Part shown: in pieces, positions 49,113-58,300 of the stretch
Position numbering within the stretch: position 1 is the stretch's first letter
How the letters are laid out: each line of letters begins with the position of its first letter
NCBI GenBank assembly: GCA_023375785.1
Contig: SZWC01000843.1
Location: 227,732 to 291,731 of the forward strand
Origin: Penium margaritaceum
Taxonomy: Eukaryota > Streptophyta > Zygnematophyceae > Desmidiales > Peniaceae
Direction of reading: 5' to 3'
DNA length: 64,000 nucleotides
The notes under the pieces: model-generated
Database searches by the model: none
What the model was told of the DNA's origin: nothing
The model's input: the letters and a program-made list of their open reading frames with translations, nothing else
Translations under genes and position numbers: made by a program

Positions 49113-50303
49113 CATGGGCGCGTTGATCACATGCTTGCCTTAGGAGCAGTGTGGTGCACGTTCGTACATCGTGCAACTCGAGCATCGGTAGACTTCCTTG
49201 CTCTCGTTGCTCCGCCCCACTTCATTGGTGTAGGACTCGTGCCCGAGACCTCCGCATTGCTTGTAACAGAAGACTGTCCCTTTGAGCCAGCCCATGCACT
49301 TGTCTTCGGTGCAAGAACGCTTGTTGGAGAACCTCCACTTCATCTTATGCACCTTGTTGCGACAGCTACTACAAGTGTACATGCCCTCCTTTCCGCGTAC
49401 CCCACACCTAAGGTGGCACATGGTCTTACACATTTTGCACGGCTTGCCAAACTCGTTCACATCTTGTTCGCATGCTCCTCAGGCTGGGGCCAAGGTCTTG
49501 TTGTCATAGGCCAGCGAGGCCCCTCCCTCCATGGTTGACATTCCCACGCACTTGTGGCACTGTCCCGCCCAAACTGAGCTGCCTATCACAAGGCAAGCCT
49601 GGTGGGCCAGCCTTTTGCATTGGGTGCAGTGTTCACCCTTGCTGGCAACCTTGACACACGTGGGGCAGTTCTCCGCGGATGCTACGGGTGAGTCCTACTC
49701 CTCCTTGCCTTCCCAGTCCACCTCTCCCCCCTCTTTGGTCATCCGAGGTGGCTTCCAAACTCCGCGCTGATGTTCGATTTCTCGGCAACATTGCCCGCAC
49801 CTCCTTTGTCTGCTGCATCCTCCCTTGGCATCTCGCGGCTGCTCCAGACACCTCTTGCATGTCTTTTGGTTACAGCCTTCACAATGGTGCACCTGCCTGC
49901 CCCAACTGTGTCCACACTAGGCACACGTCCTACTCTCCTCCTTCCGATCCTGCTCCATGGCTGCCATCATTCCTTCCTCCTGCCATCGCCGCATGGTAGC
50001 CCCTGAGACCGTGCGGGGTCCTTGCCATGCTCCCGTGTGCTACTTCTCTTTCTCTTCTTCCTCGTCCTCTTCTTTTGGGTCTTAGCGTCGGCGTGCCTCT
50101 CCTCCCCCTGAGTCTGGTCTGGCTCCGTCATGTCCTCCCTTTTTCTGCTCCGCGTCATCCTTCCGGCCCTCACTGATGCACTTCAGGCAAGTGCGGTTTT
50201 GCCCAATGCAGCTCTTTGCCAGCTCCTTGTGTGCTTGCTGGCCATAGACGCGGCACACAACCTTCAGGAGTAGTACCTCAGGAAAGCTCTCCCCGCACCA
50301 CAC
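49113..50303 (-). pseudogene. Cys-rich multi-zinc-finger region (diverged copy 3, truncated)
   Basis: Minus strand 50303 to 50082 has VWCGESFPEVLLL-type finger, CRVYGQQAHKE (one Cys lost) and SCIGQNRTCLKCISEG, which keeps the base that islands 1 and 2 lost. 49892 to 49695 has HHCEGCNQKTCKRC and RRCGQCCRE. 49460 to 49140 has CKMCKTMCHLRCGVRGKEG, YTCSSCRNK, CYKQCGGLGHES and YRCSSCTMYERAPHCS. The order and spacing match copies 1 and 2 despite clear sequence divergence, which suggests the fingers were under selection when these lineages split. The end corresponding to CARC..YCRPCHD is missing; satellite starts at 49112. Confidence 0.72.
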
Positions 50304-50337
50304 ACAGGGACCCGTGTAGGTGCCGAGTTTACAGGGC

Positions 50338-50975
50338 TCATGGGTGCATTCTTCCGCGGAGTGGCGGCGGGCACCCTTGGGGTCGTCTCTTCACTGCATG
50401 TTTGTTGTGGCTCTGAGAGCTCCGGCAGTTCCTGCTGTTCCTGCTGCCGGCCCCTTTGCTCCTCCACTCGCGGCCGCTACCCCGCTTGTACTTCTCCTGC
50501 GGAGACCTCCTGCACATCTGAACTACACGTTGGCTCCTCCCCCCTGAGGCTCTTCGCTCAATGCCACCTCCTTTTGTGACACTTGAGCCTCGCACAACTT
50601 CAATACCTCCTTCGCCCGCCAGCCTCTTGAGCCTTTGCGTTCTTTGAGCGGAGGAAGCTCCCCGCCTGATCCTGGTATGTGTGCCTACCAGGCTGGTGGT
50701 AGCAAGATGAACTCGGTCGCCGGGTAACTCCGCTCGCTGAATCCATCCGATCCTTCCAGTCAAACATGCCCTGCATCCACGGTGGCTACGCGGTACACCT
50801 CCCGGGCCTCCTCTGTTTCACGTCCCGCGCCTGGGAATGGGCGGAGGTAGACAAGATTGCCTTCCCTGCTTGGCCCGTGGTTGAGGCGTCGGTTTGCGGT
50901 GTCGCATCCGCACCAGGCCGAGACAAAGGCCCGGAGTCGTGTCTTGACCCTCGCTGTGGACGTCTTCCAGCACCG
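50338..50975 (-). pseudogene. integrase C-terminal domain and basic linker (copy 3)
   Basis: The minus strand reads TRLRAFVSAWCGCD, REGNLVYLRPFPGAGRETEE and VYRVATVDAGHV, colinear with the C-terminal domain of copies 1 and 2. A 142-codon open linker follows, rich in Arg, Ser and Gly (50763 to 50338). The small beta-barrel type C-terminal domain of integrases binds DNA; here the call rests on position and on conservation between copies. Confidence 0.75.
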
Positions 50976-51841
50976 CGGATTTGGTATTTCCGTCGTGCCT
51001 TTCTGGGCTTGTGTGGGGCTGTTCATTGGTGTGGGGAATATTGGAATTGTGCCTGGTGGTAGACCCGCGGAATTGGGTGTTCAGTAACAACGGCTTCATA
51101 TTTGGGGTTTCGCGGAAGTGGCAAAACAAGGACAGGGGTTGTGTCTGCGGATTAGGCATCTTGGGAGGTGAATTTGGGTGACTTTGGGATCCGCAGAAGG
51201 CCTCAAAACATGGTGCAAGGTTCAGCCGCGGATTTGGGTTGTTTTGAATGCTATTGGAGCAAGTTTTGTGTGCACAGAGGGCGTGAGAAAGTCCCATGAT
51301 GGGAAGGAGTGGAATGGGCATGTTTTGGAGTGTGTTTTGTGGCTAAGGAGAGGAGGAAGTGCTGCGGAATGGTGCTAGGTGCCAGGCCTGCGGAATCACC
51401 TTGCTAGTAACAAGAAAGGGGCGAGCTACAATGCCGCGGAAGAGGCAGAAAGCTGCCATGATGTTGACCTGCGGATCTGCCATATTTCAGATGGAGTTGG
51501 AGTCACTTGTGTGGACAAGAGGGGTGTGGAAAGAGGCCTCCATGTGTATCCGCGGATTTGGTATTTAGAGGAGAGGCGTGTGAGGATGGAACAAGAGGCA
51601 CAAGTGGTGCGGACAAAAGAAAGGGTCACACAAGGCGCGGAAGTGTTGTACAAGACGCGGGAAGACAACCGGACCAAGAATGGTGGGAACCACAAGGCGC
51701 AAAGATCAAGTGGCGGGAGGCGGCGCCACGAGCAAGGAGGAAGCAATGGTGGCACTTGCTTCGCGGATGGGAATAAAGTAGTGGTGGTAGTGGGTGTGAA
51801 TGCAAAGGGGCCGCGACGCGGCGGGGAAGGGTGTAGCGGAC

Positions 51842-51849
51842 TATATAAT
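51842..51849 (+). promoter_or_regulatory. candidate TATA box in the CCGCGGA module
   Basis: TATATAAT follows a GC-rich stretch. About 100 bp further is a CTCTCTCTCT run (about 51947) and an ATG at 51981 opening only 28 codons (MESASESEDSKDDKRC...). TATA, pyrimidine-rich leader and ATG together resemble a plant promoter or the U3/R of an LTR, but there is no independent support. Confidence 0.4.
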
Positions 51850-52308
51850 GGGCTTAGTTGCATCAGTGTGGTGTTGGGATTCGGGCTTGTGGACTTTTGT
51901 TCAGCTGACATGAGTTAATCAAGCTCACTACATCACAACCTTGCCTCTCTCTCTCTCCCTCATCTCAAGACTTTGTCATCATGGAATCCGCAAGTGAATC
52001 TGAGGACTCCAAAGACGACAAGAGATGTTCCGCGGAATCACTCACAAGACTGGCACGACACAAATGAAGAGCACGGAAGAGTGTCCAAGTGACCGCGGAA
52101 GTGGATGGGTGGTCCTTGGATAACTCTCGAGAGAGCGGAAGGAAGGGTATTGGGCCTCCGCCGTGTGAGTTCCGTGTCTCTGTCTTGGTTCTGCGGATTT
52201 ACCATGGTCTATGCTTTAGCGAAGTGATGGACTCCCCAATAAGGGTGTTGCCAGAGTGACGAAGGGGTGGGACTGTGGAATGGGCCTATTTTAGGTGTGT
52301 AGAGGGTA

Positions 52309-52575
52309 CCGAATCCGCGGAAAAGGGGCTGCAAAAGTGGGCCATGTGTGTAGCCGCGGAATGGGCATGTTTGAGACAGTAGGGGGAAGCCAAATCAGCG
52401 GAAAAGGGACTGCAAAAGTGGGCCATGTGTGTATCCGCGGAACGGGCATGTTGGAGACACTAGGGAGAAGCCGAATCCGCGGAAGAGGGGCTGCAGAAGT
52501 GGGCCATGTGTGTACCCACGGAATTGCCATGTCAGGGACACTAGGGGGAAGCCAAATATGCGGAATAGGGGTGTT
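52309..52575 (+). repeat. 81-bp minisatellite with paired CCGCGGA boxes
   Basis: Units start at 52309, 52390, 52471 and 52552 (partial), exactly 81 bp apart. Each has AATCCGCGGAA-type and, about 40 bp later, GCCGCGGAATGG-type boxes around the constant GTGGGCCATGTGTGTA. Because 81 is a multiple of three, both strands stay open as frames of about 120 codons with 27-residue repeats. I take this as a by-product of the repeat. Confidence 0.9.
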
Positions 52576-52800
52576 CCGGGAGGGGGTGATGGAGTGCCGC
52601 GGAATTGCCATATCTGAGGGGCGATGTGAAGGGATGAAAGACCACTTGTAAGTGATCAATTATGATATTGTGTCATGGTGAATGTGGGACGAAGTCTTTT
52701 GGTGTGCGGAAGGAGAAGATGTGCAGAGGAGAACATGGAAGGCACGGAATTGAAGTGACATTGTGGAATAATGACGAGCGCGGCAAAAAAAGGGCCAACA

Positions 52801-54036
52801 GCTCACCGATGGAAGAAGGTAAGAAGAGGGGCATGTCCCCGGCGTGATCTTTTGGTGTCGCTCGCATAGGGCACAGTGTTGCACCACCTCTCTGACAATT
52901 GCCGAGAGGTTTGGTACATGCAGGATGGGAGACAACCACTCCTTAAGTGCTTGCACACCGAAGTGGTGGTGACGGTGGTAGGTCTCGATTACTGCTTTCT
53001 GCAAGGGGGACGGAGGCACCCACAAGACATGCGGCGTGGTGCGCCAGAGGCAACTGTCCACCCACGCATACTACTCACAGAGGCGGGCAAGGTTGTCCTT
53101 CTTCCACCAGTCGAACCCCACCCCCGTATGAGTCCCTAGGATGGTGTACACCTTCTACGCCTTCTCTTTCTGCTGCTCATTCGTTGTGGCGCGGAGCAAG
53201 ATGTGTGCTGTCTGCCAAATCTGCCAGTCTTGTGTTTCGACTGGTCACATCGCTTTTCCCACCTTTTCCGCGGCAGCTTCTCTCGGCTTCCTCTTATTCT
53301 CCTTCTTCACCGCCGGTAGTCCCTCGGCCCGCCTTGCATCCTGCTCCTCCTTCATTACTTGTAGGCACCGCTAGTTCTCCTCATCGTAGGCAGGGGGTTC
53401 CATATCCCAGCTGTCCGGGGCTCGGAAGAGACGCAGGATGCCCACCGCGTGTAGCTCCCCTTCGTCCCATTGGTTCCGCAACCTCACCTTACGTGGTCCA
53501 CCGTGCCCCTAACCCCGTACACCGCGGGCATCAAGTGTCTCCGTCTCTACTATCTGTCCTGCCTCCACCTCGGAGAGCCGCAGCAGGCCTTGTCCCTATG
53601 CAATGGGCTGTTCTTTGTCAGGTTCTTGCGATTCCCTCAGTTCGGAGATTACCACCCCCATCCCTTTCTTTGCCGCGGCAGCCGTGGCGCTTTCCCCGGC
53701 CCCTTTTCCATGGTGAGCTATGGCGCCGGCGCCCCCAAGCAGGGGTTGCAGCTGGGTTGGGACCGAGCCGGCGTGCATCAAAACATTGCGGAATACTGCC
53801 ATGAGCATCTCCATGGCTTTGGCAGTATCCCGTTGAGCTTGCGCGAGCTGTGCCGAGTCGATGTTATGAAGGGTGTATTAGGAAGGGCGGTGTTGCTTGC
53901 TGCGCTTGGCGGAGGGCTCACCAGCGGTGCTGTCCTCGATGGTCGGCTTCTCCTGTCCTCGGCGACGGGATGTTGGCGTGGTCTCCGCAGATGGGACCTG
54001 TCCTCCTTCGGCTAATTCCTTCCGTGGGGTAGCCAT
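52801..54036 (-). pseudogene. integrase N-terminal region with H2C2 finger (copy 3, stops only)
   Basis: A single minus-strand frame runs from an ATG at 54036 to the H2C2 finger with no frame change but seven stops. It starts MATPRKELAEGGQ, has a basic SAKRSKQH stretch, a helical AQRDTAKAMEMLMAVFRNVL, then PAVKKENKRKPREAA, WQIWQTAHILLRATTNEQQK, and ETYHRHHHFGVQALKEWL with HCALCERHQK giving an intact H2C2 set. The stops are PS*, IA* (53596-53598), RG*, EN*, AM*, KA* and CE* (53071-53073). At the last, island 2 has CAG. Catalytic residues are absent because the foreign module begins at 52800. There is no RT or RNase H motif upstream, unlike a normal pol. Confidence 0.8.
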
Positions 54037-55240
54037 ACGGCTGATGGAGGCTGCGTGGTGTGAGACTGCGTGCGTGCTGGCGTTCGCACATGCCGCGGCC
54101 CTCTTGGCCGCGTTATGAAGCTTGGCTCATCTGTCAAGTAAGGTTGCCAATAAGGCTATTTGCACAGTACTCGTCCGTGCTTCTCTCCTTGTTGCATCTA
54201 CTTTTGCGTGCATACGTGCATCATGGGCCCGCCTTCTGTTTCCATCCTCTGCCGTTCCCTGTTGCTCTGCTATGCGCTTCCCCGTAGTTCACTCACTTGC
54301 CTTTGTCGCCACCTCTGCTACTGCTTCCTCAGCCTCCACCTCCTCCTATGCCTTCCTTGCCACCTATGTCGCACCTTGTCCCATCTCCTCCTTTTCCTCT
54401 TCCTTATTTGCTGCCTCCGATGCTGCTCTTGCCTCCGCCAATTCCGCTTCAAGTTGCGCGACCACCTGTGCCGTAACCACCTGTGCCTTTTGATTATGTT
54501 CCTTCGCCCTCTGTTGCCATACGCCTGTAGTTTGTATCGCGCCTGTGTGAGCTCAGGGGAGTTATGGAGGTATTCCCAAGCATCGTTTGTCTTAATGAGG
54601 ATGCGGTTCGTCTCTCCTGACATACATCCACGGCTTCCCAGGCCGAGTGACGTACCGCTTCCTTGGTCAGCGTGGTGCCCTCTTCTTTAAGTACCTTCCA
54701 CAGTCCTTCTACCACTGCGGCCACAATCATCTGGCATAAGGCGCCGTCCAGGGTCAGTTGCCAGCACTTGTTGATGGCGGCGTACCAGCTCTCATATTGC
54801 CGCTCCGCCGCGGTGATGCTTGCCAGCTCCGCAGGCGTGTACTGGACTCCCCATCTGGTGGTGACCAGCTAGATCAGGTATCCCCACCTCCATACATTTG
54901 GCGAAGTCTTCCTGTCTGGTGCCTCTGTTTTTCCCACTGGCATTTGGTGGGCATGATAAATGACGAGTGCCCAAGCGCGTTCCTGAAGAATGTGTACATA
55001 GCATTGTGTGGGGTCCGCATCTTGGTCATGGTGGACCAAGAGCCACCATTCGCGGGCGGCGTTCACTGCACACTCTGGTTGCTCCGTGTCGAGGAATGTT
55101 GCCACACCGGCCATGCCACAATCCGGCCGGAGGTAGAGGCCACTAAGGAGCGCCGAGATGAGACGTTCCGCACGTGCCTTTTCCATAAGCTGATGTTGTC
55201 GTCCGCACTGGTTCAGATTCAGTGCAGTCTAAGCCGCACC
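54037..55240 (-). pseudogene. helical/coiled-coil region upstream of the integrase (gag-like?)
   Basis: On the minus strand a frame from about 55240 holds KARAERLISALLSGLYLRPD and REWWLLVHHDQDADPTQCYV, with a TAG near 54870, then MIVAAVVEGLWKVLKEEGTT. A frame change near 54630 leads to ILIKTNDAWEYLHNSPELTQ. A second near 54520 leads to a long Ala/Glu/Lys coiled coil (QLEAELAEARAASEAANKEE, ARKA*EEVEAEEAVAEVATK). That last frame is the one that continues into the integrase region at 54036. Two more TAG stops fall in the coil where Gln would suit. No CCHC knuckle, protease or RT motif is visible. It could be a gag-like structural part or an N-terminal domain of a transposase; I do not recognise the family. 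Confidence 0.55.
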
Positions 55241-55393
55241 TTTCAGGGCCACTTGCCATGCTTCGTTGTAGAATGAGTCTCACATTGCCACACGGGCTGC
55301 CTCAGGGAGTTCGTCCTCCAGATGCACGATAACAGTGCTGACCATGTCCAGCAGCCGGATTGCCCTGGGTTGATCTCTGCTATCACTGAGGCT
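55241..55393. other. right edge of island 3, nothing recognised
   Basis: This is GC-rich DNA continuing the island. It has an open minus frame without motifs and no TG..CA-type end at the satellite joint near 55394, so this edge is probably a truncation. Confidence 0.5.
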
Positions 55394-58300
55394 TTTTGGC
55401 CATGGTCAGCGACATATGCATCATTTGGTTGTTCACTGTGCATTGTAGCCACATTAAGCCACTACATATAGGAGGTATTTGTACGGTCTAGTTGATAACT
55501 ATCATTCACAAACCAATGTATTCCACTCTGACCATTTGTGACTCCTGTTATGAGCTATAAACGTTTACCAGACATAGTGAGATTCTTCGGTCATGGTCAG
55601 TGACATATGCCTAATTCTGTTGGTCATCGTGCATGGTATCTACATTGTGCCACAACTTATTGAAGATCCTTGTGCTTGCTTAGTGATACCTGGTGTTCCC
55701 AAACCATTGTTTCCCCCTCTGACCATTTGTGACTCGTATTATGAGTTGACAACATTGACCACACACAGCGGAATTCTTTGGTCAAAGGCAGTACATATAT
55801 CTACTGTGAGAGGTCGTTGTGCATGGTAGCCACACCGTGCTACTACTGATTGAAGGGCGCAGTACTTGCTTGTTGAGAACAGATATTCTCATACCATTGT
55901 TTCGCCCTCTGACCGTTTTTGAAACTCGTTCGTCATGGTCAGTGACATATGCATAGTTTGGTTGTTCGGTGTGGAGAGTAGCCACACCATGCCACTACGT
56001 ATTGACGTTCTTTGTCCTTTCTAGTTTATACATAGGGTTCCCAAACTAGTGTCTCTCTCTCTCTCACCACCTGTGACTCCTGTTATGAGTTGTCAATGTT
56101 CCCCACGCATAGTGGACTTTGTCAGTCATAGTCAGTAGTGTGTGCATCCTTTGGCTGGTCACTGTGCACACTAGCCACACCGTGCCACTGCTTGTTGAAG
56201 GTTTTTGTTTGTCCTAGTTGATAACTAGTGTTCCCAACCCATTGTTTCCCCATCTGACCATTTGTGACTCATGTTACGAGTTTTCAATATTGACCACACA
56301 CTGTGAGATTCTTTTGGTCATGGTTAGTGACATATGCCTACTTTGGTTTGTCAGAATACATGGTTACCACGCCGTGTCACTACGTATTGAAGGTATTCGT
56401 GCTTTCTAGTTGATAGCTAGTGTTCCCAAACAACTGTTAGCCCCCTGTGACTATCCGTAACTCGTGTTGTGAGTTGTCAATGTTGACCACATGAAGTGAA
56501 ATTCTTCGGTCATAGTCAATGACGTGTGCATCCTTTGGTTGGTCACTGTGCACACTAGCCTAACACTGCCACCACTTGAGGAAGGTCTTCGTACTTGCTA
56601 GTTGATATCTAGTGTTCCCATCCCGTTGTTTCCCCCTCTGACCATTTGTGACCCATGAGTCTTCAACATAGAGCACACAGTGTGAAATTCGTTTGGTCAT
56701 GGTTAGTGACATATGCCTACTTTGGTTCGTCACTGTACATGGTTACCACATCGTGTAACTACGTATTGAAGGTCTTTGTGCTTTCTAGTTGATAGCTAGT
56801 GTTCTGAAACCATTGTTACCCCCCTCAGACTATCTATGACTCGTGTTGTGACTTGTCGACGTTGACCACATGAAGTGCAATTCCTTGCTCATGGTCTGAG
56901 ACATATGCATACCTTAGTTCGTCACTGTGCATGGTAGCCACACAGCACCACTACACATTGAATGTATTTGTACTTGCTACTCGATAACTAGTATTAACAA
57001 ACCATTGTCTTCCACCCTGACCATTTGTCACTCGCGTTATGAGTTGTCAACGTTTACCACACTTGATGACATTATTTGGTCAAGGTCATTGACATATGCC
57101 TTCTTTGGTTGGTCATCGTGCATGGTACACACACCGTGCCACAGCTTATTGAAGGTCCTTGTGCTTTCTAGTTGATACCTGGTGTTCATAAACCATTGCT
57201 TCCCCCTCTGACCATTTATGACTCATATTATGAGCTGTCAATGTTGACCACCTATAGTGAATTTCTGTGGTCAAAGGCAGTGCATATGCCTACTTTGGTC
57301 GGTCATCGTGCATGGTAGCCACACCGTGCTACTACTGATTGAAGGTCGTTGTACTTGCTAGTTGAGAACTGATATTCCGGACCATTGTTTTCTCTTGTTA
57401 TGGTTGGTGGACGTTGACCACCCATGTTGAGATTCTTTGTATGCCTAGTTTGGTTGTTTGGTGTGCATCTTAGCCACACCATGCCACTACATATTGAAGT
57501 TCTTTGTCCTTTCTAGTCAATACATATGGTTCCCAAACCATTGTCTCTCCCTATGACCACTTGTGACTCCTGTTATGAGTTGTCAATGTTGACCACACAT
57601 AATGGACTTCTTCGGTCATAGTCAGTGGCGTATGCATCCTTTGGTTGGTCACAGTGCATGCTAGGCACACCATGCCACTGCTTCTTGAAGGACTTTGTAC
57701 TTGCTAGTTGATAACTAGTGTTCCCAACCCATTGTTTCCCCCTCTGACCATTGGTGACTTGTGTTATGAGTTTTCAACGTTGACCACACGCTGTGAAATT
57801 CTTTTGGTCATGGTTAGTGACATATGCCCACTTTGGTTTGTCACTGTATATGGTTACCACGTCGTGTCACTACGTATTGAAGGTCTTTGTGCTTTATAGT
57901 TCGTAGCTAGTCTTCCCAACCATTCTTACCCTCTCTCACTATATGTGACTCGTGTTCTGAGTTGTCTACATTGACCACAAGAAGTGAAACTCTTTGGTCA
58001 TGGTTAGTGAGATATGCATACTTTGGTTGGTCACTGTGCATTGTAGACACACTATGAAACTACATATTGAAGATATTTGTACTAGCAGGTCGACAAGTAG
58101 TATTCAGAACCCATTTTCTTCCACTGTGACCATCTGTGACTTTATTTATGAGTTGTCAAAGTTTACCACGCATTGTGACATTCTTTGGTCATGGTTAGTG
58201 ACATGCATACTTTGGTTGGTCATCATGCATGGTATCCACACTTTGCCACAATTCATTGAAGGTCATTGTGCTTGCTAGTTGATACCTGGTGTTCCCAAGC

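Larger units (their letters stand above)
50976..52800. other. 1.8-kb CCGCGGA-rich module replacing the integrase core
   Basis: Homology with islands 1 and 2 stops at about 50975 (CCAGCACCGC) and resumes at about 52800 (CTCACCGATGG). In islands 1 and 2 the equivalent gap is about 575 bp of integrase core. The module holds more than twenty GCGGA boxes, many as CCGCGGA, with perfect TCCGCGGA palindromes at 51549, 52029, 52314, 52434 and 52476. It also has a TATA motif, a CT run and a short minisatellite. The open frames on both strands show no family motif. It may be a separate mobile element or an LTR; I cannot name it. Confidence 0.7.
49113..55393 (-). mobile_element. island 3: diverged, 5'-extended relative of the integrase element
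   Basis: Read on the minus strand: a helical and coiled-coil region (55240 to 54036), an integrase N-terminal region with H2C2 finger (54036 to about 52800), a foreign 1.8-kb module in place of the catalytic core, the integrase C-terminal domain (50975 to about 50760), then a linker and the Cys-rich region cut off at 49113. It joins the satellite in an E monomer at the left and near a D/E boundary at the right (TTTTGGCCATGGTCAG). It lacks the copia LTR and so shows what lay upstream of the integrase before that LTR arrived in islands 1 and 2. Confidence 0.8.

Noticed and set aside
51379-51918. A 179-codon plus frame in the CCGCGGA module
   Set aside because: No domain is visible. It is Gly/Arg/Glu-rich from the GCGGA boxes, and the antisense frame is equally long.
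52291-52659. Open frames of ~120 codons on both strands with 27-residue repeats
   Set aside because: The 81-bp minisatellite keeps all frames in phase. Both strands are open equally, so neither is supported as a gene.
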